From positions 1,798,001 through 1,862,000 of the forward strand of contig JAOTOL010001564.1 of NCBI GenBank assembly GCA_034440575.1: a stretch of DNA of 64,000 nucleotides. Direction: 5' to 3'. A program made the position numbers and the translations under genes. Of the stretch, positions 1 to 11,645 are shown in pieces. The DNA is from Imbricaverruca yamaguchii (taxonomy: Eukaryota; Arthropoda; Thecostraca; Neoverrucidae). The notes under the pieces are model-generated. The model saw only the letters and a list, made by a program, of their open reading frames with translations, had not been told where the DNA came from and made no database searches. The stretch's first letter is position 1. Every line of letters starts with the position of its first letter.

Positions 1-69
1 ATGATCGCAGTAACCATTGCTGATCCCTCATACTCTTTACTCCACGTTTTTCACTCCACCTAACAACGA

Positions 70-148
70 ACAACTTACATTTCGGAGTGAAGTGTTTGGC
101 CAGTGTCTGTGCAGTCGTACCGGACAGCTTGACAGCGAGCCACGGGCG
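70..148 (+). other. Signal-peptide-like exon remnant, first unit
   Basis: This segment is homologous to the upstream segment of the other array units (11.6, 22.0, 29.0, 38.2 and 55.7 kb). It carries the shared core reading V-S-V-C-A-V in the better copies and ends at a GTAAGG donor-like site at 149. This copy has no in-frame ATG at the homologous place and has drifted, so it is a remnant. Linking it to the IR downstream is an inference from its repeated position in the units. Confidence 0.4.
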
Positions 149-839
149 GTAAGGCGGGCGCATGAGTGTATCGTTGCCACCCGAAGAGGGTGGAAGTTAC
201 CCAAAGCGGTTGTTTGTTTGTATCTCTTGCTTCCTTGTGCTTGTGCTCTTGTTCGGGCTTGCTGTGATTGTTCGGAAAGATGAAGCGCTGCCAGTGACCT
301 TTGACGTGACCTGTCTCGGGGTGATAAGTGGTGTCTCGTGTTTGTGCCCAATGGGTATGTGTGCGCTGTGCATAATGTTGAGCTGTATCGGAACTTTATT
401 GACGTTCTGAGTCGTAACAAGGTGTGTCATGTGAAATGGAAGTGCATTAATGAGACCGCGTATGCGGCTGACATTTAACGCAGTGATATGTCCTTCATTC
501 CATCTGTCGTTAAGATAGCGTAGCGACGAACAATACAACTTTTCTTCACTGATCATGAACACAACTTTGACGGCAACCATCCTGATGCCCTGTGATCGGA
601 AGGTATACATTTAGAGCACGTCAGTGACGGGCTGCCGCCAGTGCACGCAATTATGACCCTTAAGTCAAAGTGACGCACTGCTCATTTTGCTCACCAGGAG
701 GTCGACGCGTCGAACTGCAGGATCGGCTCAGAACGAAAATTGTGCTCTTCTCATAGGGATCCCTTCCCAATCTCCTGGGTAGTCAAATCCAACTGAGCGC
801 AGTCATCTCTAGCGCTCAGTGGTGATTTTCAATCATCAG
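149..839. other. Non-coding upstream segment of first unit
   Basis: Sequence after the exon-like remnant. Only the first part resembles the equivalent region of other units. No ORF with recognisable content, RNA gene or clear repeat was seen here. Confidence 0.4.
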
Positions 840-2815
840 GAGCCCTCTCCAACTGATATGGGACCTTCCAGTCCTTGACAATCTTTATTGCTTCAAGGGC
901 TTTTTAGCTGTGACGCGGGCTTGAGTACCCCTCACAGCCGTCGTTAGCCTTAGGGAGCTCTGCTAGCCATCAAGGGCCCTCTCAGGCTGCCAGTGCCTCT
1001 TCCTAGTTATGGACAGCTCTTGTGGTTTCAAGAAGATTCTAGCTCTGAGGCTGGCTCCGGGTTCCTCACATCAATCACCAGCCAACAGGATGTTTTAATA
1101 TCTCAGGAGACCCTGTTCATCAATTAGGGACCATCATCAATCTCAGAATAATCCCAGGCCAGTTCTCTCTGGCTCGCATGAAATCCTTTTCATCCATCAG
1201 GGCACTCTCCTGTTTTTAACGGCCTATCACAGTCCTCAATAGTCCTGTCTAGCTCTCATCGTTGAAGTATTTCACATCTGAGATTGGTCCCTCACTAGTC
1301 ATTTTCAGCTCTTAGGAGTCCTGTTCATAATGCAAGGACGCTGTCAAACAAAAAAGTAGCCTAGGTGTCCCTAGCCCTCAGGCGTCCGGTTTATTCCTCT
1401 GCTGTCAGTGGCCCATTCCAACTGAGACTGCTCTTCCTAGCTGACATGGGCATTCCAACTCTCGGGTGAGCCCTAACTGTTTCAACGGTTCTTGCCAGCC
1501 ATCTGGGTGAACGTCTGCAGGTATTGTATGGAAAGGTATTCGGGTGTTGTCCCTGTCGGGTGTTGACAAATGAAAACGTCCCTGTTGGATGCGTTTTCAT
1601 TTGTCCTTGGTTATATCTCTGCCTCTCAGGACTGTCGCCTGGAGGCCCGTCCGACTCGCCACAGTTGGGGGTGCCCCTTCACCCCTTGGAGGCGTCACTG
1701 TCTTAAACACCCCGGGCCCTTTCATGGGGTTAAAGGCCTTTAGTCGCACCTGAAACACTGTTTCGGCCCGAATCGTCTCCGTAACTCGGGGGGCTTTGTA
1801 TCGGCCTGAGGTTTGCTGTCAGCTCTGAGTCCATTTCCATCAGCGTGAGCCAAAGCCGACCCAGTGGCCCTGCACGTCCGGCCCGGGGACCCATTTCACG
1901 GCTCAGGACACTCCGTCCGACCGGAGACCACTCTTCAAAAGTTTGGCCCTCCTCTATCAAGCAAGGGCCCCCTGTGTGGCTCCGACCTCCATCGGCCTAG
2001 GGGTCCTTCATGCAGGCTCTGTGCCCTCAAACGTCCGGGGATCTTCCCGTGGCTAGTGGTTCTCTACGTCGGCGCAGAGGCTCTCCTTTGCGAACCAGGG
2101 CCTCCTCTGTAATGTCGGAGGCCCTGTTTCAACAGCTTGGGCCCCCATCATCAGGCTTGGACACAAGCCTGGTGGTGGGGCCCCGAGACCGCCAGAACCC
2201 TCACCAGTTGAGTGTTCGAGGTTCTGACGGTCCAAGAGAGGCCCTTGGACCGTCAGAAAAGGCCGGTCTCAAGGGCTTTTTCTGACGGTTCGAGGTCCTC
2301 TCTGGCAACTAGGGCTCTCGTTCGTCATCTCAGGGATCATTTTTGACCCAGGGCCCTTTCTGGCAATTCGGAGGCCCCTTTTCAAACTCTTGGGCCCTGT
2401 CCATCATGTCAGGAGCCCTTTCTTCAGCTTGGACTCTGGCGACAGCCCAAGGGCCCTTCATATTGGCTCGGGCCCTCTCCGCCAGCTCGCGGGCCCTTCT
2501 AACTAGCCGGGGTCACCTCTATCGATCTAGGAGTCCTTTACTTTTCCCCAGCCAAGAGGCTTCAACAGTTTTCTCAGGGCGGTCTATTGATTTTGAGCCC
2601 TCTTTATTGACCCGGAACCATTTCCGTCAGTCCGGAGCCACCTTCGTCGATCCAGGGGTCTACACGTCGACCAAGGAGGCCCTTATGGGACCCATGCACC
2701 GACACCCTGCGAAGCCCCTGCGAGCCCCTCACGGTCGCCGCTTGGAGGGCTCTCTCCAACCCTCCATGGTCGACTGTCCCTTCGCCCCATTGGATACGCC
2801 GCTAGGTGTATTCTA
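840..2815. repeat. Degenerate GGGCCC-rich repeat block, longest copy
   Basis: A long run of imperfect repeats with a period near 30 bases. Each repeat has a core like AGGGCCCTCT or GGCCCTTC followed by a short variable stretch such as CAACTC or CATCAG. It is most regular from 1860 to 2815. Similar blocks sit downstream of the IR exons at about 19.75, 30.44, 36.48 and 54.03 kb. ORFs read through it are artefacts of the repeat. No family name recognised. Confidence 0.6.
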
Positions 2816-3122
2816 ATGATCCTAGTAACGCTTTCTGCTGCAGTCTTACGGCGACTATCATCCGTCGTTTATGACACATCTTCAAAATGTGATGCAAATT
2901 TTTCATGTTTTGTGTCTCGTGTCTCTACTAGCAAGTTTGCACTGAACCTGTGGGCTCTCTTTATAAACGCAGGTATTGTCTACCCTAGTCCTGTGTCAAA
3001 ATATTATTTGACTGCATGAAATCCTATGGACAACATTTGAATGTGATGTCATTGACTTCGGATAATTGACAATATGCTTGGCGGACATTTGAGTAGTATT
3101 AAAATGAACCTTTGTCGCAGAC

Positions 3123-4801
3123 ATGAGCGACTTCAGTCACCACACACCGGCGGACTGTGTGGCTGAACTGGTCATTCGTCAGAACTGGACGGCAACCACC
3201 GTCGTCAACAACGCCACCGTCTCCAGTTTGCTCATCGCCTCGCTCCTGCTGGCCTTGTCCCGCCGAGGTGTTTTCACCTCAACTGTTGGCCAATTAGTTG
3301 GCGACGCGGCCGACCGCGGCGCCACCAGCGTTGTCCTGCTGGCCTCCTATCTCGCTGACGTTCACAACGAGCACGGTCGGCCGATGCTGGTGCTGGCGCT
3401 GAACGGAGCTGAAGAGGAGCTGATGCGGCAACGCGTCCAGCAGCTGATCGGCACGCTTGTGTACGATGTACCCAACGGTACTGTGTACCGGATGGCGCGG
3501 TACGCAGATGTGGGTTCGCTGGTACGTCAGGTCGGGTACTGTGGAGCAGAGGGTGCTCAGCTGGATGAAGTGTGCAATGAGCCTACTCCACTGGGCTGGC
3601 AGGACCTCAGAACAAATCCTTCAGGATGCTCACTGCAAGCGCATACGAAGTCACCAATAAAACGTTTGCTATTTCCGAGGCTATGTTAGACATCATGTGT
3701 TCTCTGGGTGCTGCAATGCATTTCGAGATGACAGATACTGAGCAGAGGGGCATTACCTTTTCAAAGGCTCTTTCTTTCGTGAAAATTGGAAGCCTGGATT
3801 TCGTGATAGACAACTTCTTTGAAACATGGGAGAGGAGAAGATATATCAGCTTTCCGCATCTATTAGGAGAAGTCAAGAGTTTGTTGTACTTTTGTCGCCC
3901 AATTCCAACCACTACTCCAAGATGCACAGACGGAGCCTTCGGCTCCTCGGAAATCGGAGTGACTCTGACCCTCGGGATATTCGTCCTGCTGTTCCTGGCT
4001 GGGTTCGTCATGTTTAGAATGTTGGAGCATCGCGAGATGGGCTTGGTTGGCAGTTGTGTCCAGACGATAGGTCTCTTCTGTAACCAGGGGCTGGCGCTAC
4101 AACCGCGGAGGCCATGGCACTACGTCACATAGGCCGTACTCTGCGTGGTGGCCATGCTCTGCTGCCAGTTCTACACGACCGGCTTCCTCAGCAGGATCAC
4201 CATGCAACAGACGGAGCTGCCTTTCCCGCAGCTGGACGATGTGCTTGACACGCCTGAATGGGAGTTGGGATTTTGTGACCGGTGCGCCATTGCGGAATTT
4301 CTCTCAACATCTGTCCGTGATGGTGTAAACTTTGCTGCCCACGCAAATGCTCGCCGAGGCAGACGTGACGGCATGCATCCTGATCCTTTTCCGGAAGGAG
4401 ACAGGCATGGAAATCGTGCCTTCTTCATGTCGGAGGGACGCGCGATATCAACATGCACATATAACACGTGCCCGAGCATGTGTTCGCATCCGAATACTAT
4501 ATACGTTCAGCGCTATTCCATACCGTTCCGTCGAGGAGAGCGAGCAAACTCTGCGTAGGATCTAGCCTTTCTCCGGATGAAGCAGACGGGCATCTTGTCG
4601 AGACTGAAGCATCAGCAGCTGCCCATGACAGATGACATCAACATGAAGCGCGACGTCACACCTCACCCGCGTCAGGTTGTCATGTCACTCCGTCTGGAGG
4701 AATGTCTGCCTGCTTTCTACGTGCTGCTGTAAGATGCTGCCGCCTCTGTTGGTCTGTTGGTGTTCGAACTTCTGGTGTTTCGCCTCAAGCGACAACTCTG
4801 A
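3123..4801 (+). pseudogene. Ionotropic receptor pseudogene (IR psi1)
   Basis: Homologous along its length to the four intact IR exons. Homology begins abruptly at CAG-ACATGAGCGAC, just before the MSDF start, and the DNA upstream of that is unrelated to the other copies. Breaks seen: loss of about 7 bases near 3610 (the segment before ACAAATCC), which shifts frame; an in-frame TAG at 4130-4132 in the membrane segment after the pore loop, where intact copies have TCG; TAG at 4556-4558 where others have TGG; TAA at 4730-4732 in the last membrane helix; and TGA at 4799. The S1 lobe is closest to IR-D (shared METWER- and GSLDF-type residues). It cannot make a receptor. The 3' flank with the shared TGAGTCC motif follows to about 4960. 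Confidence 0.9.
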
Positions 4802-4984
4802 AACACTGGCTCAAATGCTGATGCTATCATAGGTCGAGCATAGATGTAGGTGGTAGTTGCCGACAAGGTTCAGGCTTAGACAGAAGCGCAATTGAGCCCA
4901 GATGAGTCCTGGGTTACGCACTCCTGCATACTGCAGCGTTATGCAACCGTGGAGTAAGTGCTCTGTCAGTCGCGCACCCAGGAG

Positions 4985-5330
4985 TTTTCCATGGGGGGCC
5001 CGGACTGAAAAGGGGACTTGGCCGGCTCCAAAAGGGCATTTTACCGGCTCCAAAAGGGCACTTTGCGGCCCGGGGCACACTGGAAGGTTTGTTGACCGGG
5101 GGGAGGATGTGAATTTTCCATGCCCAATAGGACAGGAAAGGGCACAGTGGAATGTCATTGTTAGGCCAAAAGGGCAGTTTTGGGCCCGAAGAGCACCTTC
5201 GGCACAGGCGGGGCTCATAAGGCAGGTGATTTTTGGGCTAAATTTAGGATATTCCGGCCAAGAGGGTACTTTTCGGTCAAAAGGGCACTTTTGGCCAGAA
5301 GGGCACGTTGGTCTCATGGGGGCCCTGGCC
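4985..5330. repeat. Degenerate AAAAGGGCA repeat block
   Basis: Imperfect short repeats of the form GGCCAAAAGGGCAxTTT, several in a row around 5010-5080 and 5160-5310, with variable spacing. It is distinct from the GGGCCC blocks but similar in style. ORFs on both strands here are repeat artefacts. Confidence 0.55.
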
Positions 5331-6866
5331 CCCTGTGTCCCCCTCCGGTGCGCCTATGTGCACTATGTAAGGAGCCTCACATTTTATTTTGCTCAAGCCG
5401 CTCCGGCGGCCAAACTGAGCAGCCATTCGTGCTGTCTGGCTGGATGCCGCTCGTCTCCCCCTGCCCTCACCCCACCCCTCGACGTGTCAAAACTACAGCT
5501 AACAAACAAGCAAACAAACGGGCAAACAAAATTCTGCCGCTGGGACATCTTTGCCGGTATCGTATCAAATAAACTGCCGATATTCGAAATGGCGTCCTGG
5601 GCGCCTTCATGAAATGGACGGTGGCCATTATCGACAGGAGATGCCTCTCGATCAGAAGGAAGAAGAAAATGGCGGCTGCGGCACCACCATAGCAGCACGG
5701 CCCCACAGCTAGTGCAGCGAAGGTGGAAATCAAGAATCAAGGTTATATGGTGTCACCTGTCACCGCCAGCATACGGGCTCTGCCAACCCGGCCGCCATCG
5801 GCGCTGGCGACTTCCCGCGTGGCGGGGAGGGGAGGATCGGTGAGCCAAACGGTGTGTGCATACCAATCATGATTCATAAAATGGGAACAATAAAAATGAG
5901 TCGATTGCCATCGAAGTCGAAGTCATATATCTGACGGCAGACATCACTGTTTCCTTCTATTTAGTGGCGTAGGTGTGAAGGGCAGTGACTGGCGTCCGAA
6001 CTCTTAGAGTGGCCCAAATATTCTGAGTGGCAAAACGGAGTTTGACGGAGTTTGGTGGTTGGCAATAAATGCCGGGTCGTAATTTGGCCTCGGACCCGAC
6101 CTATGCTGAGGGACACAGTAGGATTTACCACGCTCGCTTTCTGATTCGGAGCATAATATTAGACAATGAAAATGAAAGATGATAACGGTTGCAAGCATGT
6201 AGCTCTGATGTCAATACTTCGCCAAAGTATGGATAGTTACCTGAACCTAGACGCAGTGGTTCAAGGACATAATTTTGAAGGGTATAGCTTGTTGGGACGG
6301 AATTTGTTGCAAAATTCCTGGTGAATAAGGGATTCACCAAAATTATGTTAATACTTTATTATTTAACAGCATAGTCCATCTAACCCAATAATTGAAGTTT
6401 CTCCATCCAGTATTTCCGAATTCATATAGAGTTCCTATGTTTCTATGTCACAGTAAAAACATAAAAGGTCTTCCGCCAAAGTTATTAAGTTAAGCACATT
6501 TGATTTGCTTGGAAGATCATGGACGTCAAAGTGAAGCAGTGTCCCTGATACACACCCTTGCAAGCGCACCACAACATATCTTTCATATTCTGAAAGCCAT
6601 TCATATCCTCTTGCATTTGTTATCGCAGCCTTTTGGAGCCTGTTTGAGAGACAGCTTCTTATTAATTTGAATGCATGTGTATCACCTGTCAAATCTGAAT
6701 GGGGTGGGACAACTCATCCTTTTGGTGGCCAAAGCTACCCCAAAACAATTTGTAGCTTGTGTACGCTCACAGCACCAATGGTTAAGCTTCAATTGGCTTC
6801 GGGTAGGGGTCGATGACTGAATGTGTCAGATCAATGATGGAGTGGATAGTGGTTCACCTTAGCATA
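5331..6866. other. Intergenic, nothing recognised
   Basis: No supported gene. A few short ORFs lack recognisable motifs. The block is single-copy within the window and separates the psi1 flank from the pogo-type transposon. Confidence 0.4.
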
Positions 6867-6894
6867 GGGGAGAGTGGAGTAGGATGTCCAGGGT
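6867..6894 (+). repeat. Left terminal inverted repeat of pogo-type element
   Basis: Pairs with 10646-10673. The outer 11 bases are identical, with four mismatches among the next 13 or so. Preceded by TA. Confidence 0.85.
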
Positions 6895-7395
6895 TTAGGG
6901 AAGTTGGCATTGTGACCAAATTAACCCCAAATCCTGGATCTCTGAATGTCAACACGAACCCCATCATTTTTCTATCCACTGAAATGCACTTGATCACTGA
7001 GACTTGCCTCGTTTTCCCATTGTTGAGATTTTACCAGAGGCATGCAAAAGGGCGTCTTACCCCATGGAGTGGGTGAGATGCCCCATGGGTATGGGTAAGA
7101 TGCCCCTGCCCTGGGCATCTTCCCCCATTCATTCTGCCCCGTTCATGATTTCGTAGGCACTTGAACCGGCAGACGCATTCCTTCCCCTCACTGAAAAAAA
7201 TCAACCAAACGTCCATGTTGTATACTGGGTTTGCGAAAAAGAAACGCTTTGGTACCGAAATCACCAGCCACCCATGAATTCTTCTTAAGGTAGAATTCCA
7301 CCAGGCTGGTGCCAACACATCATTATAGGGCATAGCATGCTTTCACAAGTTTCAATTCAACTTAAAACATACGCTGACAGCACAGATCAAATGTA

Positions 7396-9402
7396 TTAGC
7401 GGCACAGGTCACAAGTGTAGCCACCATCGCTGTTAGCTTGTGCGTCGGTACAGAGCACACAGGCCCAGCCTTGGCAGGCTGCGCACTGAATCCACTCTTC
7501 ACACGACGTGATAAATCTCATGCCACAGATAATGTACCTGGTGTCATCTGGTTCTTGCAGCGTTGCAGACTTTTCAGCTTGTTTGTTCTTTTGCAATCCT
7601 GGCTTTGTCTGTCTTTTCCCCTCTTTTTAGCTGCCTCTACTTTTTTCTTTTCCCTTCTTCATTTTTCTTCAAGCATTTTCTTGTTGGGAGACGACGTGAT
7701 TACTGTGGCTTGTTCAGCCCGACGATATCTCTTTCTCTTTTCCGCTCGCGGAGTGGTACATAACATATCTAGAATGTTGGTTGGTGACTGCTGCGCGCTC
7801 TCCTCGAGACCGGCAGCTGTGGCGCTCGAGCCCGCAGACTCCGGCGCGGTTCCTGAGACGGCTGCACTACGTTCTCATCGAGACCGGCAGCTGTGGCGCT
7901 CGAGCCCGCGACTCCGGCACCGGTTCCTGAGACGACTGCACTACGTTCTCATCGAGACCGGCAGCTGTGGCGCTCGAGACCGCGACTCCGGCACCGGTTC
8001 CTGAGACGACTGCACTACGTTCTCATCGAGACCGGCAGCTGTGGCGCTCGAGCCCGCGACTCCGGCACCGGTTCCTGAGACGGCTGCACTACGTTCTCAT
8101 CGAGACCGCCAGCTGTGGCGCTCGAGACCGCGACTCCGGCACCGGTTCCTGAGACGACTGTAGCGCGCTCCCGTCGAGACCGGCGGGGGAATCGGGAGCC
8201 TCCTCCTCAGTCATCCGTGCGGGTGCAAAATCATCCTCGGTGAAAACCATGCCACAGGGTCATATTCCTGAGGCTTTAAATCCATCGATCGCCCACTCCA
8301 TGGTAGCAGATCTCGAGTAGGCAGTGCTGAAGATCTGAGCCAGCTCGTACTCGGTCACGCGCCTACCTGGATGGGCACGCATCCAGGTGTCCACCGCGTT
8401 GTTGTACGCGCTCTTGAGGGACTTGAATACCGCCACATCTAGCGGCTGCCTTCAATTAGTAGAATGCGGCAGCAGTGTGATGATTGTCACGCCGTTTTCC
8501 CGAGCCATGTCGACGACTTCGAGCGACTTATGGCTGTGGTGGCCATCGAGGATGATCACGTGTTTGTCTTGCATTGAGGGCTTCACCACCGCCAGGAAAT
8601 GGTGGAACCACGTGAGGAAAACCTCCTGATCGGTCCATCCAGACTTAGTGCACGTTTCCACCGGACCTGGCGGCGCACCGTTCATCCGGCTTTGAACCAT
8701 CTTCATCCTGCCGAAGACGAAGACTGGTGGTAAGTACAATCCAGCTGAGTTGATTGCGCACAGAACAGTGGGTCTTGCCGCGCTCTTCGCTTGTGATTTT
8801 CCCGACTCTTTTAACGCCTTTGGAAGCAACGATCTTCTCTGGAGTTTGTACGTTGGTCACCCCAGTTTCATCCATATTCCTACTTTCATGGGCCCGTAGT
8901 CGCCTCCGTCGAGAACTGATTCGTATGCGTTGAAGAACTTCTTGACCTGAGGTCGGTTGAATCAGACGACTCGGGATAGGCTTATGGCTTCTGGGCTCCT
9001 GATTGACAGGCTTGGGTGGCGACGTACAAATCCGTAAAGCCAGTCTTTCCCAGCCATCCTGTGCTCTTTGTCGAACCGCACTTTCATGTCCATCTTCTCT
9101 GCGAACTCGTAGGCTAAACGCCTTACATCCAGTGATGTGAGCCCAAAAGGAAGTTTCTCCATTTCTTTGATCTTTTGTACGAGTTGTTCCTCCATTTCCT
9201 TTCGAATGTCTGTAGACCTTCCCAGACTTCCCGGGACCAGCATCTTCTCGTCTCGGTGGCGACACAGTGTTTTTCTGGATATCTTGTTCATTTTGGAGAC
9301 CTTATGCAGGGAAGATCCACTACGTATGGCTTGAAGTGCTTGCTTGAGACTCTCTTGGCCATAGGAGCCTCGGTCCGAGGTCCTGAATCTGGTTCGTGCC
9401 AT
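7396..9402 (-). pseudogene. Pogo/jerky-type DDD transposase, decayed
   Basis: The start is ATG at 9402 (MARTRF), the first Met of a psq-type helix-turn-helix (S-L-K-Q-A-L-Q-A-I-R-S-G, then S-R-K-T-L-C-R-H). A CENP-B-type second HTH follows (GKDWLYGFVRRHP). In other frames come N-M-D-E-T-G (first catalytic Asp), L-D-G-H-H-S-H (second Asp), and after L-L-P-H-S-T-N a Q-P-L-D-V-A-V-F-K motif (third Asp), giving 35-residue spacing (DD35D). The C-terminus has a Lys-rich linker and a C-x2-C...C-x2-C finger (EEWIQCAACQGWACVLC to CDLC), as in insect and crustacean pogo-type transposases. Breaks: TGA after SLSRVV (about 8962), frameshifts near 8900 and 8775, TGA where H-S-T-N-R is expected (about 8452), and a minisatellite inserted before the finger. 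It would bind the element ends and cut and paste it in the nucleus, but is now dead. Confidence 0.9.
7800..8178. repeat. 74-bp minisatellite inside the transposase
   Basis: About five direct copies of a 74-base unit containing GAGACCGGCAGCTGTGGCGC, CACCGGTTCCTGAGACG and CACTACGTTCTCATC. Copies start near 7801, 7875, 7949, 8023 and 8097, with a partial copy after. They are nearly identical, so the expansion is recent. The unit is not a multiple of three, so it scrambles the transposase frame between the catalytic core and the Cys-rich tail. Confidence 0.9.
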
Positions 9403-10645
9403 GTTACGTGACCTTGAAAATAATATCGGAATTATAAAATTGTTGGTGGAAATTGATACAAACTGATTAGGGTTGTGGCAAGGTATTATCTGATGGTATT
9501 TGCCAAGGACGCATGAACCGGGAATGGTGAAGGGAACAGGAAGGGCAGAGCCTCCCACCTCCACCCGAACCAACTTTAGTGATTTTTAACATTGACCCTA
9601 TGGCGTTGACTGGAAATATTCTGCCAAAAATAGTTGTTTGGCCCCCAACTTTGAAACAGTTCCCGCGCCGCTGGTGTTTGCTGCACATATTGGAACAAAC
9701 TAGAAATACTTTGGCAAGTCTTGAAATAATGTGCAAGGGTGATGCTCTTCGCTAGGCACAAATATTTTCACACAGACTGGCGAAATTTGGTGCATATAAA
9801 TTTGTATTATAGTATTCGGGTAAAGTCAGTACATCTTGATTAATTGACTGAGTAGATCTATCATTATCTGGGTATTATCTGTTATAGATATGGGTAGATC
9901 GATTAATACAGACACTTCCACATTTCGGTATGTATGCCATCTACGAATGACCAAGGTCGTGACAAGCAGGGAGGGGATGGCATTCAAGCCTCCAATTTGG
10001 AAGGGCCTGACACCAAAAATGTATAGATGTTACCCGACACGAAAAATGTACGTGGCAAATTTCAGACGTAACTTCCAAATCCCTTGTGGGTTACCCCCTC
10101 CCCCTTCACGGACACTTTCAATAGTTCGTACGTCCCCGAGGGTGACAAAAGAAATATATAACACATATTCGAGGTACGAAAGCGAATTAGCTACATATTA
10201 AAACATGAATGTGTCATTCGTAAACTACCGGCAGGAAAGACAATCTATGGGGTAAGATGCCGCCGGGGTGTCTTTTCCCATCGATGTATGGGGTGTCTTA
10301 CCCCCCAATGCCGAAATTTGGTCGCACGTAGCGTGCAGAAATAGGGCGATCGTGGCGCACTGGAGAATAACACCCTAAAGAGGCAAAATATATCATGTTC
10401 CGCGATGGAAAGTCCTACAGCACGCAAGTATATTATTTGGACAGGTATTTGCGACTATTTTGTTAAACTTTCATGATCGTAAACGTTAAAAAAAAACAGA
10501 GAAGCACTCAGCGCTCGTCACACACTTCCAGTAACGGACCAACCTTTTGCGCAATAAACAACCGTGTCTTCTGCTTCAAATCAAGAACTTCAGATATGTT
10601 CTCTAGTCCTTTGATCAGCCTATGGAGGGGATGGGGCGTCTTACC

Positions 10646-10673
10646 CGAGGGGGCATCTTACCCCACTCTCCCC
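10646..10673 (-). repeat. Right terminal inverted repeat of pogo-type element
   Basis: Reverse complement begins GGGGAGAGTGGGGTAAGATG, matching the left end. Followed by TA. Confidence 0.85.
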
Positions 10674-10675
10674 TA

Positions 10676-11373
10676 TACAAAGCAACACCCCTGTTTTATT
10701 GCATGTCCCTCGTTCCATGTCATTTTAGCTTAGTGAACAGACATATAACACACGTTGCAAGCACACTCGTAATGCTTTTGACGACGGCCAAAGCAGCCAG
10801 CCCGGCGTCTCCTGCAGCCCAGCAACATGCTGCTGGTCTAGTCGGTCACGACATCGGCAGTCACGCCCACCACACGTGTCTACTCAACCAAACATTGTTC
10901 AACCGTACTCACCGGAATCGAAGGGCTGAAGAGAAGTAGATGTTCAATCCACCGCATGCCGAAAGATGTAGGAACTGACCAAGGAAAAGGGGTGTCAAAG
11001 ATGGGTAGGGAAACGCCATGAAGCTTCTCATTGTCCATGGCCAAGTAAAAAATGTATGCTTTTTGTTAGTCTGTTGCCCCTCAACAGCTGATTTTCCCGC
11101 CCGAAAGTCGTCCGCATTGAACATGGAACTCTATAAATCTCCCCAAATGCAACGTTGGGGAACTGAAAGATGTTGCATGCGCTGACACAACCGTCTTTGT
11201 GCGAGTGCTGTGTGCTGCGAGTGCTGTGTGGTTGAGTCCGGTTGAATCTCTGCAGGCGGACATGCCTGACGTGCTAATCCAATTGAGCTGGCATTATGCA
11301 CACCAGGTGAATTAAGAGCAGGTAAGAACCGAGAGACAAATGTTGAAATTGGTAGATATTGGTGTTACCCTTC
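10676..11373. other. Intergenic after pogo element, nothing recognised
   Basis: No supported gene. Short ORFs have no recognisable motif. Confidence 0.35.
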
Positions 11374-11555
11374 CTATCTGGCAATGCGTTGAATGAATTC
11401 CTTCGATGTCCGTTTGTAATCAGCATTCATCATTGGCCTGTTTGCATGGCTTTTCGAGCAGGAAGTGTCTGAAACGGAGCACGAAGTGACTCGACCCCCT
11501 TGTTCTCCGTAACGATTAATTGATCTCGGGTATTCATGGAGGCACCCTACATAAC
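11374..11555. other. Conserved upstream segment, unit A
   Basis: Shares with the other units the stretch containing GCATTCATCATTGGCCTGTT and GTGACTCGACC, which leads into the exon-like segment. It may hold a promoter, but no TATA box or initiator can be pinned down. Confidence 0.35.
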
Positions 11556-11645
11556 AGCGAAGCACTAACAATTCGCCTACGCTTCTTTGTCAGTGTCTGT
11601 GCAGTGGCCGCACGGACCGGACAACCGGAGAGTGAGCCACGGACG
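11556..11645 (+). other. Signal-peptide-like exon remnant, unit A
   Basis: Frame reads L-R-F-F-V-S-V-C-A-V-A-A-R-T-G-Q and ends ACG before a GTAAGG donor-like site at 11646. The ATG present at the equivalent place at 21995 is AGC here, so this copy lacks a start codon. Confidence 0.45.

Larger units (their letters stand above)
6867..10673 (-). mobile_element. Pogo/Tigger-type DNA transposon, complete ends
   Basis: The left end reads GGGGAGAGTGGAGTAGGATG and the right end, reverse-complemented, reads GGGGAGAGTGGGGTAAGATG. Both ends are flanked directly by TA (6865-6866 and 10674-10675), the target duplication known for the Tc1/mariner-pogo group. Subterminal copies of the TAAGATGCC motif lie at about 7090-7130 and 10250-10310. 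Inside, on the minus strand, is one decayed transposase with HTH regions, a DDD catalytic core and a Cys-rich tail. The element is about 3.8 kb, with long non-coding arms of about 500 bp on the left and 1.2 kb on the right. It is non-autonomous now because its transposase is broken. Confidence 0.9.

Noticed and set aside
17..610. Several overlapping ORFs of 80-137 codons on both strands at the window start
   Set aside because: They overlap the repeated upstream segment, have no shared reading frame with the other units and no recognisable motifs.
1864..2816. ORFs up to 157 codons in the GGGCCC block
   Set aside because: Open frames arise from the repeat composition. Homologous blocks in other units do not keep the same frame.
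4902..5612. 236-codon ORF with a repetitive K-G-H-F pattern
   Set aside because: It reads through the AAAAGGGCA repeat block. The protein repeat mirrors the DNA repeat and nothing else supports it.
6435..6692. 85-codon minus-strand ORF that vaguely resembles a LINE C-terminus
   Set aside because: No catalytic block or neighbouring LINE sequence; the similarity is too weak to call.
7438..8004. 188-codon plus-strand ORF with a hydrophobic stretch
   Set aside because: It is antisense to the Lys-rich linker of the pogo transposase, which gives Phe/Leu/Ser-rich nonsense.
7893..8152. Repeated ORFs with R-S-H-R-D-R-Q-L-W-R-S on the plus strand
   Set aside because: They are translations of the 74-bp minisatellite; the real gene is on the other strand.
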